Positions 47,567-57,100 of a stretch of DNA of 64,000 nucleotides are shown one piece after another. A program made the position numbers and the translations under genes. Position 1 is the stretch's first letter. Each line of letters starts with the position of its first letter. This DNA comes from CBDCWQ01 sp965223435 (GTDB taxonomy: Bacteria; Myxococcota; Kuafuiibacteriia; Kuafuiibacteriales; Kuafuiibacteriaceae), in contig CBDCWQ010000021.1 of NCBI GenBank assembly GCA_965223435.1, forward strand, positions 682,001-746,000, given 5' to 3'. Below the pieces are notes generated by a model. That model made no database searches, was not told the origin of the DNA, and saw nothing but the letters and a program-made list of their open reading frames with translations.

Positions 47567-48664
47567 TTATGGCTTTTTACTTCGGTACTCGGCTACAATT
47601 TTCCTGATTTTGGCGGCGTCCTTGTGTCTGGGTCGAAGCCGCAAAAATGCTTCAAAGTGTTCCGTGGCCTTTTGTTCGGTGCGCAGCATCGCATAAGCGA
47701 CCCCCAGTGATTTGTGTGCCATCGCGTGTCTGGGGTCTTGTTCAAGGCACCTGTTGAACGCAGCAATCGCGATGCGTACTTTTCGCTGCTTGAGGTGTTG
47801 GATGCCAGTATTGAAATGCGTCGATGCTTCGTCCTTGTCTGAGAACGGAGTTGGGATTTTTGCAGTCGACTTGAGGGGCGGTTTCTGTATGGAAACTCGG
47901 TTGTGCCGCTTTGTTGGTGATCGCCTTTTGGGAGCGGAAGCAGCAAGCATCTTGGATGGACGGGCGACTCGCTTACGCCGCCTTCTCTTCGTGTTTGCGG
48001 TTGCCGGGCGCGACTGTGATGTTGCCGGTTTTGGCCTGGCTGGGGCGAGGGCGCTCGCGATGCGTTTGGCAGCCCTGGGCTGCGCCCCCAAAGTGGGGTT
48101 GATGTCGGTCGCTGGCGATTCATCACGCTCGGCAGGCATCGATGGGACGAGCGGTGGTCCAGCCGTGGTCGCTTGAACTGGAGACGTTCCGGTCCGTTCG
48201 ACGGTAGGGGCCGTGTGCGGTCCGGATTCCCTGGAGGTCAAAAAAAAGAATGATAATAACCCAAGCGCGAGTGCCGTACCTGCCCCCACACCCACCATTT
48301 TTCTGGGGCCAAAGACCGAAAGGCCGACGCTGCTCGGTGAGGATTCGGGGAACGGTTCACTCAGCCCCCGTCGCCCGTCCATCGGATCGCCAAAAAAAGA
48401 GGCCTCGATAAGTCTATTTTCGTGGCCGAGTTCGGGTCCGGCCCTTCCGAATGGGCTTGCTGTTGCGTGTATCGGGCTCCAGTGCGCGGCTGCGTCTTTG
48501 GAGCCGTCGACTACAGACTGGGGATCGGCCGAAGGCAAGCGGACGATCATGGTTCGAACGTGTCGCTGGTCGACGGAGTCCGACCGTTCGCCGCATGCAG
48601 CGCACGTACGGTCTTTCGAGTCCTCGGGTATCGGCCCTTGGCACTTTGGACAGGTGGCTTTCAC
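47567..48664 (-). CDS. Zinc-ribbon, single-TM protein with C-terminal TPR
   Basis: 365 residues from a GTG. The N-terminus is a zinc ribbon (CPKCQGPIP to CAACG). A membrane helix follows near residue 125-145 (VGAGTALALGLLSFFFLTS), then a long Pro/Ala/Lys/Arg-rich segment, and tetratricopeptide repeats in residues about 280-350 (HFNTGIQHLKQRKVRIAIAAF, HAMAHKSLGVAYAMLRTEQKA). The layout is common in Myxococcota signalling or gliding-related proteins. No enzymatic part. Upstream of it, the 182-base gap holds no recognised element. Confidence 0.7.
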   Translation of the reverse strand: MKATCPKCQGPIPEDSKDRTCAACGERSDSVDQRHVRTMIVRLPSADPQSVVDGSKDAAAHWSPIHATASPFGRAGPELGHENRLIEASFFGDPMDGRRGLSEPFPESSPSSVGLSVFGPRKMVGVGAGTALALGLLSFFFLTSRESGPHTAPTVERTGTSPVQATTAGPPLVPSMPAERDESPATDINPTLGAQPRAAKRIASALAPARPKPATSQSRPATANTKRRRRKRVARPSKMLAASAPKRRSPTKRHNRVSIQKPPLKSTAKIPTPFSDKDEASTHFNTGIQHLKQRKVRIAIAAFNRCLEQDPRHAMAHKSLGVAYAMLRTEQKATEHFEAFLRLRPRHKDAAKIRKIVAEYRSKKP

Positions 48665-48846
48665 TGGATGGGCGCCATATGGCTGTCATGTATGATACCC
48701 GAACTGACCGACTTTGCCGACCTTGTTCTACTGCCCTCCGACGACACGTACTTCGTCCGAAGTGTAGGGCAAGGTATCCATCTATCCCAGCACCAGAAAG
48801 TGGGTCCGCTTGTCTGTGGGTGGTTTTGCACCGGTGGGGCTCCTGA

Positions 48847-49719
48847 TCACTTTTCGCAATCCAGTTCGGGGGGGACGCCCATGGCGACAAGTCCATGGAC
48901 AAAGTTTCTCAGTTCGCGGACGTTTCCGGGCCAAGAATGGGCGCTCAGTTGCTTGAGCGTCTCATCGGACACAAACTGCGAAACGGGTCCTTGAAGTCCC
49001 AGTTTCCTGAGAAACAGCTCTAGCAGAATTGGAATGTCCTCAGAACGTTCTCTGAGAGGTGGTACGTCTAGGCGAATTGCTGCGATCCGGCGGTATAGAC
49101 CCTGTTCAAAGCTTTGATTGGCAACGCGTTTTTTCAGGTCGCGGTGCGTGGCCGCGATGATCCGCACATCGAGCTCTATTGCCTTGGTCCCGCCCACGCG
49201 GCGGAATTTTCTGCGGTTCAGGACTCGCAAGAGTACCGGCTGCAAGCTTTCGGGGAGATCTCCGATTTCGTCCAAAAACAATGTCCCTCCGTTCGCGCGC
49301 TCGAAGGCGCCTGCACGGGCTCGCCCTGCACCGGTGAACGCTCCCGCTTCGTGTCCAAAGAGCTCGCTTGCGATATGGGTGGACGTCAATGCGGCGCATT
49401 CGACGACTTCGAAAGGCTTTTGGGCTCGTCGGCTGGTGCTGTGGATAGCCCGAGCAATCACGTCTTTGCCGACGCCGGTTTCGCCGCAGGCAAGAACGGA
49501 TACATCTGAGTCCGCCGCCTTTTTTATCTGGTCGATCAACCCCCGAACGGATGGGGAACGGCCATAAATGCCGAAATAGGGTTCACGACTTAGCGTCGCG
49601 GGAGGTGCCCCTACGCGAGCTTGAGCGTGTACATTCGTTGGGTACCCGGGTGGCGGCTTGCGTTTGCGTACATTGGAGGTGCGGTGTTGATAAGTAGGAG
49701 AATCTGAGGATGTGTCCAT
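48847..49719 (-). CDS. Sigma-54-dependent AAA+ activator lacking input and DNA-binding domains
   Basis: About 290 residues from MDTSSDSPT; upstream in-frame starts are possible. Residues about 55-280 are a complete AAA+ core: Walker A GETGVGKD, GAFTGA loop inside GHEAGAFTGAGRA, Walker B LFLDEIGDLPE, and arginine-finger region. It ends at MGVPPELDCEK with no Fis-type helix-turn-helix, and its first 50 residues show no receiver, GAF or FHA domain. It may act from solution on sigma-54 RNA polymerase or need a partner. Same strand as the kinase gene next to it, 211 bases apart. Confidence 0.85.
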   Translation of the reverse strand: MDTSSDSPTYQHRTSNVRKRKPPPGYPTNVHAQARVGAPPATLSREPYFGIYGRSPSVRGLIDQIKKAADSDVSVLACGETGVGKDVIARAIHSTSRRAQKPFEVVECAALTSTHIASELFGHEAGAFTGAGRARAGAFERANGGTLFLDEIGDLPESLQPVLLRVLNRRKFRRVGGTKAIELDVRIIAATHRDLKKRVANQSFEQGLYRRIAAIRLDVPPLRERSEDIPILLELFLRKLGLQGPVSQFVSDETLKQLSAHSWPGNVRELRNFVHGLVAMGVPPELDCEK

Positions 49720-49930
49720 TTCCGTTCGCATATACGCAAAAGATGTACCAGGACCAGACGTCGCGTGCGGACCCTTCCGATGGTGGGTCCTGAACCCGGT
49801 TGCGGTCCATTGGGGCTTCTCAGGTGGTGCGTGGAGCGACCACCAAACCCACGGATCCTTGCGCCTCACACATCCCGCAGGCGAACCGGCGGTCGCTTAA
49901 GCTGCGGTATTCCTGAAGGGCAAGTTTGAG

Positions 49931-51970
49931 TCAGTAGCGGATCTGGAAGGTCACGGAGGCTTCACCCGTATCGGGGCGGGGCAGGCGTGCTTTGGCGAAG
50001 GCCGTGGTGATGCACATATTGGTGTCGGCTTTTGGCGCATGGACCTGGATTCTTCTTAGCTGTCCCCGAAGGTTGATTTGGCCCTCCACAGAAATTTGGC
50101 GCGATCCCTGGGTTGCGGGGCTTCCGGTGTTCAATAGACATTCTCTGACGGAGGGGAGCTGCCGTTCGAGCGCTTTTTTGATGCGCCGAGGGGAAATGCC
50201 TCCTTGAACCCGAAGGCTGCGCAGGCGGGGCTCGATGTCGAGTTTGGCCTTCGGCTTCTTGGGATCTGATGGCGGTGGTCGGCTTTTTGTGGCCGAGATG
50301 GGCTTTGGAAGCTCGATGGGGTCCTCGCGGGGAGGGCGTATTTGCTTTGTTTTGGCGATCGCAGCTTTTGGCGTTGGTTTGTCCTCGGAGGGAGGCGAGG
50401 GATTGTGGTCTGATTTTTGCTCCGCTGGAGTAGGTTGTATCGGCTCCGTGAGGGCTGGCTTTTTGCGGTTCTCATCGGGCTCGTTTTGGATACTTTGGCG
50501 GTTTTTCGTTTTGGATACTTTGGCGTTGTCCTTCTTTCGCCGTCTCCGGTGTGCGCGTCGTATTTTGGCCTTGCCTAGATCCCGTCGACGTTTTTTCACC
50601 CGCGGTGGCTCCTTCTCTAAAGGCATTTTTGATGCTTGGTCTTCGCCCACGGGAGAAGGCACCGGTGGCGTGGGTACGAGAGGAGGCAGCTTTTTTTCCG
50701 GGCCGGGTGGTTCTTGGGTCCCGCCACTGGCCAGGGGGGCCTCCGTTTCTGTGGTGTACACGTGGGCAAGCGCGATGCTCAGCGCGGCTGCGCCCAGGAC
50801 CAGTCCGATCATCGGCCCCCAGTAGCTGCGTTTTTTTCTCAACCTAGGTGCGGGCATCACCGATTGCGGTTCCAGCGTGCGGAGCATGGCAGGGGGGGCG
50901 GCGGCGGTTCTCGTGGTCGGTTCCTCGTCGGACAGATCGGATGCTGTTCTTGGTTCACTCTCGACGGAGGCTTCATCGTGGACGGCGCGTGGGGTTTCGG
51001 TCTCGGTTGGAACTGGCGCCGCCTTTTTTCGCGCAAAGAGTGAGTTGGGTGCGAGTGGGGTGGCTTGACGTGAGTGTTCGTCCCGGCAAATGGCCCGCAG
51101 TTGGCGGCGCATTTCTCGCATCGACTGAAAACGCTCGTCTGGGTCCTTTTTCATCGCTTTGTGGATGACTTTCACCAGACGAGGGTCAGCGTCGGGGACC
51201 AACTTCTCGATGGGTTCAGGCTCCTCGAGGATGTGTTTGACCAGGAGGCCGGCCAGGTTTTCTGCGGCAAAAGGCGGCTGTCCGGCCAGCATCCGGTACA
51301 AGATGATGCCTGCGGCGTAGATGTCTGTTCGGGCGTCTACTTGCTTTCCTTGAGCTTGCTCCGGTGACATGTAGGTTGGCGTTCCGAAGATGGAGCCTTC
51401 TTTGGTCATCGGTCCGCCTGCTGCGTCTTCGGCGGGTATATCGAGGATTTTCGCAAGCCCAAAATCGCAGACTTTGACGAAGCTAGTGATGTCGCCGGTT
51501 TCCCCAGTATGGGGAACCAACATGATGTTGCCAGGCTTGAGATCCCGATGAACAACACCCAGATCGTGTGCCAAAGAGAGCGCGGAAGTGACCTGTGACA
51601 TGATCGAGGCGGTGTCGAGAGAAGAAAGCGGGCCCCGTTCTCTCAGCTCGGTCTCGAGGTCTTTTCCGTCGAGGAATTCCATGACGATGTAGAGCAGGCG
51701 GTCAGAGCCATCCTCTCCGAAGTCCAGGATGCGAATGCTATGAGGGTGATCCAAGCGGCTGGCGGCGCGTGCTTCTGCTTTGAAACGACGGCTGAGACTC
51801 GGGTCCTCGCGGTGGGAGGCATTGAGGACTTTGACCGCGACGGTTTTGGCAAGATCCTCGTGGCGGGCACGAAACACACTGCCGCTGGCTCCTTGGCCGA
51901 GGTGCTTTTCAAGCTGATATTTGCCACCCAGCGTTCGACCGATGAGTGGGCTCAAGTCACCAGACCCCAT
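49931..51970 (-). CDS. Ser/Thr protein kinase with single TM and AgmX/PglI-like C-terminal domain
   Basis: 679 residues. The kinase domain (about 15-285) is intact: GQGASGSVFRA, catalytic Lys in VAVKVL, HRDLKPGN, DFGLAK and GTPTYMSPEQAQG. A membrane helix is at about 390-410 (GPMIGLVLGAAALSIALAHV), then a long Lys/Pro/Arg-rich linker. The last 95 residues (LRVQGGISPRRIKKALERQL, VRECLL, ARLPRPDTGEASVTFQIRY) resemble the AgmX/PglI/TonB-like C-terminal domain of myxobacterial proteins. The linker and tail suggest that it spans the periplasm and senses or contacts the envelope while the kinase stays in the cytosol. Confidence 0.92.
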   Translation of the reverse strand: MGSGDLSPLIGRTLGGKYQLEKHLGQGASGSVFRARHEDLAKTVAVKVLNASHREDPSLSRRFKAEARAASRLDHPHSIRILDFGEDGSDRLLYIVMEFLDGKDLETELRERGPLSSLDTASIMSQVTSALSLAHDLGVVHRDLKPGNIMLVPHTGETGDITSFVKVCDFGLAKILDIPAEDAAGGPMTKEGSIFGTPTYMSPEQAQGKQVDARTDIYAAGIILYRMLAGQPPFAAENLAGLLVKHILEEPEPIEKLVPDADPRLVKVIHKAMKKDPDERFQSMREMRRQLRAICRDEHSRQATPLAPNSLFARKKAAPVPTETETPRAVHDEASVESEPRTASDLSDEEPTTRTAAAPPAMLRTLEPQSVMPAPRLRKKRSYWGPMIGLVLGAAALSIALAHVYTTETEAPLASGGTQEPPGPEKKLPPLVPTPPVPSPVGEDQASKMPLEKEPPRVKKRRRDLGKAKIRRAHRRRRKKDNAKVSKTKNRQSIQNEPDENRKKPALTEPIQPTPAEQKSDHNPSPPSEDKPTPKAAIAKTKQIRPPREDPIELPKPISATKSRPPPSDPKKPKAKLDIEPRLRSLRVQGGISPRRIKKALERQLPSVRECLLNTGSPATQGSRQISVEGQINLRGQLRRIQVHAPKADTNMCITTAFAKARLPRPDTGEASVTFQIRY

Positions 51971-52247
51971 GATTCTTATTCTTTCGGGTTCGAGACCTTC
52001 GGGTCGCCGAGGGGATTTGCAGAAGGCCGTTTCACCTCATCGTGCATCGGGCGCCATCTTACCTGAGATCGCGCTTCGGGTGCAGGTCGGGTGACAGGCG
52101 CGTCGGCCCACACCGTGTGTGTGTGACAGTGGGAGTTCGATGTTGTCTCACCCCTCCCTGCATTCCAGCGAAAGTCACAAGGCGGTATTCTTTAGAAGCC
52201 ATCAAAGGTTGCCTGCCCGAAGCGGGGGAAAGTGCTTGAGGAGGACG

Positions 52248-53672
52248 TTGCAAACGAACAGAGACAACTTGGCTGTGGTTTCTGAAACTCAAGACCTTGA
52301 GGACTTGGCAGAACAAAAGGGTGAGCTTTCGGTCGAAGTGCTCGAAAATGGACATCTTCGGGTCCCGTCGCGGGTCAAAGCGCAACTGGGTTTGAGGGAG
52401 AGCAAGCGTGCCGAGGCGCTCCACACGGGTCCGGGTTGGAGTATTTTTCGGAGCCTTAGTGAAGACTTAGACTCCGCGCCCCGAGGTACGGACAACAACT
52501 CGGAAGTCGTCGTAGCGGGGTCGATAGGGGGCGCCGGCCTGTCGGTGATCGATTTTATTGGTTGCTTAGGACCCGGACGCCAAACCGGTGTTCTTACGGC
52601 TTCCAAAGGCCGGACGCAGCGTTCGATCTATTTTTACCATGGCGATATCGTGTGGGCTTCGACCTCAGTTCCGGATGAACGCTTGGGGTCTTTTTTGGTT
52701 CGTCGAGGAAAGATCACTGAGGAGCAATTGCAGACCGCTCTTTCGGACCGCAATAAACGAGTTGGTCAAGCCTGTGTAGACCGGGGTTTTTTGGCGGCGC
52801 ACGAACTTTGGGCCATGGTCCAATCGCAACTCACCGACATCTTCGACAAGGTATTGGCGGCCAAGCAGGGTATTTGGACCTTCTCACGCGTTTCGACGGA
52901 TATTCTCTCGGAGTCTAGAATTCATTTGTCGACGCAAGGCTTATTGATGGACGCTCTGAGTCGTCTGGATGAGATGCAGCTCTACCGCGACGTGGTACCG
53001 TCATCTGAGCACATTATTTCCCTTTGTGATTCGGTGACTGAACAGCTCGACGATGACCAGGGTCTTGCACAAATGCTGGAGACCCTCGAGGCGAGGTCAA
53101 GAGAAGATGCGGTTCTCATCCTCAAGAGCGTCGGTTCGGGCGCGACGACTCACGATTTGATTCGGGTGCTTGGACGCGGTGAGTTTGAATTGACGCGGGC
53201 CCTCTATCACTTGATCCGCGCGAAGCTGGTTACCGTAACCTCAAATAACGAGACCGGGCCCATCGCGCCGCGAAGCATTGATGACAGCATCGTTGACGCG
53301 GCTGGTCTGGTGCAGGCGTACTCTCTCGCTATCCGCGAGATGTTCCAAGAACTACAGAGCATTGGAAAACGCGAAGACCTCTACAACGCTTCTTCCACGT
53401 TGCTCCGGGAGAACTCCGGTCCGCACGCAGACCTTTTGATGGGCGCCACCATTCTTCCTGAGGGAGGGCTCGACCAGGACGGTATGCTGGTCATGGCGCA
53501 GTTTCAGGGGGCCGACGTTCAGAAACTGAATGAGGCCTTGGGTGAGCTTTTGCACTTTGTGCTGTTTCAGGCGGCCGAATATCTTGGCCAGCGCCGGGGC
53601 GATGACCTTGGCCGCCGGGTGAAAGCGATTCTGATGCCGCTGGCGCGTTCGGGCGATGCGACCGAAGCGTAG
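52248..53672 (+). CDS. DUF4388-type protein, probable signalling or motility regulator
   Basis: 474 residues from a TTG with GAGGAGG just before it (short 3-base spacing); a GTG at 52275 is the alternative. Residues about 75-230 resemble DUF4388: a FIGCLGPGRQTGVLTAS strand, IYFYHGDIVWASTSVPDERLG and FLVRRGKITEEQLQTAL. The rest is helical with no named domain; a DALSRLDEMQLYRDVVPS stretch matches the usual DUF4388 tail. Such proteins occur in Myxococcota near kinases and sigma-54 regulators, as here. Role not established. Confidence 0.7.
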   Translation: MQTNRDNLAVVSETQDLEDLAEQKGELSVEVLENGHLRVPSRVKAQLGLRESKRAEALHTGPGWSIFRSLSEDLDSAPRGTDNNSEVVVAGSIGGAGLSVIDFIGCLGPGRQTGVLTASKGRTQRSIYFYHGDIVWASTSVPDERLGSFLVRRGKITEEQLQTALSDRNKRVGQACVDRGFLAAHELWAMVQSQLTDIFDKVLAAKQGIWTFSRVSTDILSESRIHLSTQGLLMDALSRLDEMQLYRDVVPSSEHIISLCDSVTEQLDDDQGLAQMLETLEARSREDAVLILKSVGSGATTHDLIRVLGRGEFELTRALYHLIRAKLVTVTSNNETGPIAPRSIDDSIVDAAGLVQAYSLAIREMFQELQSIGKREDLYNASSTLLRENSGPHADLLMGATILPEGGLDQDGMLVMAQFQGADVQKLNEALGELLHFVLFQAAEYLGQRRGDDLGRRVKAILMPLARSGDATEA

Positions 53673-53755
53673 GGCTCCGTAAATACCCTCTTTCTTGCTG
53701 CTCTTCGGAGGGTTCCCGTAGACATTGGGTGGAGTTCGGTGTAACCCTGTATCTA

Positions 53756-55138
53756 ATGCGCATCCCGCGGTCGATGACGACGGAGATCGCACCGATTCCC
53801 AAAGCCAGCAGCAAGCGGCGATGTCGTTGGCTCAGTCTGGTAAGGCAGACCGGAGCCGAAGGCACCCACAGCTCGGAATACGGTCGCTCCCTAGACGATA
53901 AGAAGCTTGTATTGGGTCGGGACCCTGGTCCGGGTGGATATACCCTCTCAGATTCTCGTGCCAGTCGCCGCCATGCGGAGCTGGTGTTTGATGCTGGGGC
54001 TCAAAGCTATCGGCTTGTAGATCTCGACAGCCGCAATGGCACCTACCTGAACGGCCACCGGGTCCAAGCTGCGGTGCTCCAGAATGGTTCGGTGTTTCGG
54101 ATCGGTGATTCGATTTTGGTGTACTCCGAAGCGACCGTGCCCGACGGCCTGAGCGCGCCCGAGCACCGCCCCGGCGTATCCCTTGCGGGGGCCATTGCGA
54201 ACGCGGCCGCGGACCTGGCGGCCCCAAGCGATCTCCCCCTGCTGATCGCAGGGCCCACGGGCGCGGGCAAAGAGGTGATGGCCAAGCGAATTCACGCGTC
54301 GAGCGGGCGGCCAGGGGCTTTGGTCCCCGTCAACTGTGCGACCTTTGGTCGAGACCTGATCGGAAGTGAGCTTTTTGGCCACACTGCTGGCGCATTTTCC
54401 GGTGCCAAGGCACCCAGGAGCGGCCTTTTTGTGACCGCCGACGGCGGCACGCTCTTTTTAGACGAGATCGCCGAACTTCCCATCGAACAGCAGCCCGCCT
54501 TGCTGCGGGCTTTGCAAGAGGGTGTCATTCGGCCCGTGGGGTCCGACCGCGAAGTTGAGGTGAACGTCCGGGTTGTGGCCGCGACGCATCAGCGCCTGGA
54601 TGCGCTTGTCACCCAGGGCGCATTTCGCGAAGACCTCTACGCCCGTCTCGCTGGCTTTGTGATCGACTTGCCCGGACTCGTGTTGAGACGAGAGGAGATT
54701 CTTCCGTTGTTTCGGAGTTTTGTGGGTGAAGATGCGCCTCCGCTGTCCAGTGACGCCGCAGAGGCGCTGTTGGTCCATGCCTGGCCGCAAAATATCCGAG
54801 AGCTCAAGCACGTTGCGGAACGGACGAAGCTTTTCGCACGAAATTTGGATGTCATTGAGTGGTCCGCCTTGCCGTCGCAGGTTCGCGAGTCTGAGGTGTC
54901 TACGCCATCGGGGTCGGTGGACCGCACTGCGGGAGGGGGCACCGAGGACCTCGATCTTCCGTCCAAGAGCGAGCTTTTGACTCTCCTCGAAGAACACGGG
55001 GGCAACGTGGCTGGAGTTGCCCGGGCGAGAGGGAAACATCGTCAGCAAGTATATCGATGGCTCAAACGCTACGGTATCGATGCCTCATCATTTCGCTCCG
55101 ATACCCAGACCCCGAGCTCGGGCTCGGAAGTACTTTAG
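53756..55138 (+). CDS. FHA-domain sigma-54-dependent transcriptional activator
   Basis: About 460 residues; start at the ATG giving MRIPRSMTTE, although another Met six codons on is possible. Residues about 50-125 are an FHA domain (LVLGRDPGPGGY, SRASRRHAEL, LDSRNGTYLNG) that binds phosphothreonine. Residues about 150-370 are the AAA+ core with GPTGAGKE, the sigma-54 contact loop GAFSGA (Ser replaces Thr), LFLDEIAELP and an arginine finger. The Fis-type helix-turn-helix is at the end (GGNVAGVARARGKHRQQVY). The FHA domain makes it a natural target of the nearby Ser/Thr kinase. Confidence 0.92.
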   Translation: MRIPRSMTTEIAPIPKASSKRRCRWLSLVRQTGAEGTHSSEYGRSLDDKKLVLGRDPGPGGYTLSDSRASRRHAELVFDAGAQSYRLVDLDSRNGTYLNGHRVQAAVLQNGSVFRIGDSILVYSEATVPDGLSAPEHRPGVSLAGAIANAAADLAAPSDLPLLIAGPTGAGKEVMAKRIHASSGRPGALVPVNCATFGRDLIGSELFGHTAGAFSGAKAPRSGLFVTADGGTLFLDEIAELPIEQQPALLRALQEGVIRPVGSDREVEVNVRVVAATHQRLDALVTQGAFREDLYARLAGFVIDLPGLVLRREEILPLFRSFVGEDAPPLSSDAAEALLVHAWPQNIRELKHVAERTKLFARNLDVIEWSALPSQVRESEVSTPSGSVDRTAGGGTEDLDLPSKSELLTLLEEHGGNVAGVARARGKHRQQVYRWLKRYGIDASSFRSDTQTPSSGSEVL

Positions 55139-55151
55139 TTTGGAGTTGGCC

Positions 55152-55508
55152 ATGAAAGATATTGATCGATACCGCGATCGACCCATCCTGATGCTTTTGG
55201 AGTATTACGTCCGAGACTGCATAAGCCCCTTATCCGGCGAGGATCGGGCGTTGAGCCAGAGGTTGGTTGACCAGATATTCGATGGTCGGGGAGATTGGAA
55301 GGAGACGGTGCGAAGTCAGCTTGGTCTTTCCGCTTCTTTGGACGACCAAATCCAGAGCATGTGGTCCGAGAGTGTCACCGTCGCCGAGGACTCGGGGTCG
55401 CCCTTGGACCCGGGTGAATTCGCCGAAGCGGTTGTGGAAGAAAACTTCACCGACTTGGTTGAGATGGTCACGGGCGATCTCGAGCGGCAAGAAGAAGACG
55501 ACGCCTAG
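55152..55508 (+). CDS. Hypothetical acidic protein
   Basis: 118 residues, ATG behind TTGGAG, 13 bases after the FHA activator, so probably co-transcribed. Mostly helical and acidic (EDSGSPLDPGEFAEAVVEEN), with no motif that I recognise and no signal peptide. Confidence 0.6.
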   Translation: MKDIDRYRDRPILMLLEYYVRDCISPLSGEDRALSQRLVDQIFDGRGDWKETVRSQLGLSASLDDQIQSMWSESVTVAEDSGSPLDPGEFAEAVVEENFTDLVEMVTGDLERQEEDDA

Positions 55509-55767
55509 TCCCCTGAGTCCGAGATCCCTTGCATGAGGGATGAGCCCGCGAGCGAAACGAGATTCATCAAAGGTTTCTGTGCGCGGCTCAAGATGAGCCA
55601 TACAAGGGCGAGATCCAGGGAAAGCGAGAGCTGTGCGGCGGTCCGGGCCACAAGGGGCCCTGAGCGTTTCCGGGGTGGCGCCGGCGTGAGCGCTGTGAAC
55701 CATTGAGACTTTCCCCGGATGCGGAATTGGCGCACCGTAGTCGAAAAACCCTGCTAGGATTGCGGCC

Positions 55768-56367
55768 ATGGAGTACGGAATCCAACGCCGCTCGATCTAT
55801 CTGATCCCGCCCGACGACGACGCCTTGACCTGGCTGCTCGACCAATTTGAAGTCGAGGAGGTTTGGCAAATGTTTGGTTTTTCGGGACCTGGGCGGATGC
55901 GGGTCCTGCGGGCCTTTCGGAATGGCGAGCTTGTCACCGGCATGATTCATCGGGCAAGCGACCAGCAGCGAATCGGCTTTGTGGTGATGTTTGCGCCGAC
56001 AGATGTTTTCGACTTCTGGGAATTCGGCTACGCGATTCCCGATGTTCGCGATCGAGACGCGTTCAGTGCACTCAACGCGACCGATGCCATGGCCCACTAT
56101 ATGTTTGAGCATCTTCGCGTCGACGCCATGGGATGGCGGACTCGAGCCGATAACCGCGCGGCGGACGCGGTGGTCAGAAGGCTTGGTTACAAGGCCTACG
56201 ATTCGTGGGAAGTCGATGGCCACATGTACACTTTTTACCGCCTCGATCCTGAGGGTTGGGCAAAACGCCGGGCGCGCCTCGACCGCGGCGAAACAAAGAA
56301 GCCGTCGGGGATCGGGGGCACGTTCTTGACGCTCAAGGGGCCGCCTTTTGAGCCCAAAACCGCCTAG
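55768..56367 (+). CDS. GNAT-family N-acetyltransferase
   Basis: 199 residues. The fold of RimI/RimL-like acetyltransferases is visible from the C-terminal half: FWEFGYAIPDVRDRDAFS, ATDAMAHYMFEHLRVDAMGWR and TRADNRAADAVVRRLGYKAY. The acetyl-CoA loop is poorly conserved. Substrate unknown. The preceding 259 bases show no gene that I trust. Confidence 0.75.
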   Translation: MEYGIQRRSIYLIPPDDDALTWLLDQFEVEEVWQMFGFSGPGRMRVLRAFRNGELVTGMIHRASDQQRIGFVVMFAPTDVFDFWEFGYAIPDVRDRDAFSALNATDAMAHYMFEHLRVDAMGWRTRADNRAADAVVRRLGYKAYDSWEVDGHMYTFYRLDPEGWAKRRARLDRGETKKPSGIGGTFLTLKGPPFEPKTA

Positions 56368-56440
56368 CTCTGTGGCGCACTTCGATCGCGTGGTTCGGCC
56401 AACTTTTCCCCCTGTGTTTGAAACGACGCTGCTTTCTCGA

Positions 56441-56515
56441 ACGTCTATCCAATCCGGTTCGAAAGGGCGCAGGCGTTTTGTTTATAGACGTACCCCAACC
56501 GACGAAGCGCCCTTT
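56441..56515. other. Interleaved inverted repeats, pseudoknot-like RNA or regulatory element candidate
   Basis: ACGTCTAT (56441-56448) pairs with ATAGACGT (56484-56491), and AAAGGGCGC (56462-56470) pairs with GCGCCCTTT (56507-56515). Both are perfect and cross each other in an A-B-A'-B' order, the layout of an H-type pseudoknot. It lies in the 234-base gap between the convergent GNAT and queF genes. Confidence 0.4.
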
Positions 56516-56601
56516 TAATGCTAGAGCAGTGCACCCGAAGAGCGCTATCGGTGGGTTTGAGGGGGCGTCGTGAAACCCACTTCGATTGCGTCTGCGTCGT
56601 C

Positions 56602-56937
56602 TTAGTACTCCGCAGTGACGATGGTGTGGATTCCACCTCGGACGTAAAAATCGCCGACCACGGTCATGCTTTGGGGCTCGGCGGCCTTCACGAGATCATC
56701 CAAAATTTGGTTGGTCACCGCCTCGTGAAAATGGCCCTCATCGCGGAAGGACCAAAGATACAGCTTGAGAGACTTGAGCTCGATGCAGCGCGCGCGCGGA
56801 ACGTACCGGATCCGAAAGCTTGCAAAGTCTGGCTGGCCCGTCTTCGGACAAAGGCACGTGAACTCGGGGCACTCAAAGGTGATCTCGTAGGGCCTTTGTG
56901 GGTTCGGGTTCGGGAAGGTTTCGAGCTTTTTGGACAC
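56602..56937 (-). CDS. queF: NADPH-dependent 7-cyano-7-deazaguanine reductase (type I)
   Basis: 111 residues from a GTG behind GAGG. It reduces the nitrile of preQ0 to preQ1 in queuosine synthesis. Marks: PEFTCLCPKTGQPDFA with the catalytic Cys, LKSLKLYLWSFRDEG, HEAVTNQILDDLV and VRGGIHT. No preQ1 riboswitch was recognised upstream. Confidence 0.95.
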   Translation of the reverse strand: MSKKLETFPNPNPQRPYEITFECPEFTCLCPKTGQPDFASFRIRYVPRARCIELKSLKLYLWSFRDEGHFHEAVTNQILDDLVKAAEPQSMTVVGDFYVRGGIHTIVTAEY

Positions 56938-57100
56938 GATGCCTCGCTTTACACGGACCTTGCAGGTTCTGCATCCCCGATGGTGTGCTGACCGTGACGC
57001 TTCGGGGTGAACGATTAGGGTTTACGCCGAGGTTTTGAGCGGGCAGCTTGGTGGGAAGCTTCGAGGTCGATGGTTTCTTTGATACCGGTCCTTGGGCGTG

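Noticed and set aside
48414..48902. Minus-strand frame bridging the TPR and activator genes
   Set aside because: It overlaps the real TPR gene in another frame and has the skewed composition of a shadow.
55505..55735. 76-codon minus-strand small membrane-like frame
   Set aside because: It has one hydrophobic stretch but no ribosome-binding site or recognisable family; not strong enough to list as a gene.
56455..56475. Possible tRNA T-arm (GGTTCGAA)
   Set aside because: No acceptor, D or anticodon stems could be assembled around it.
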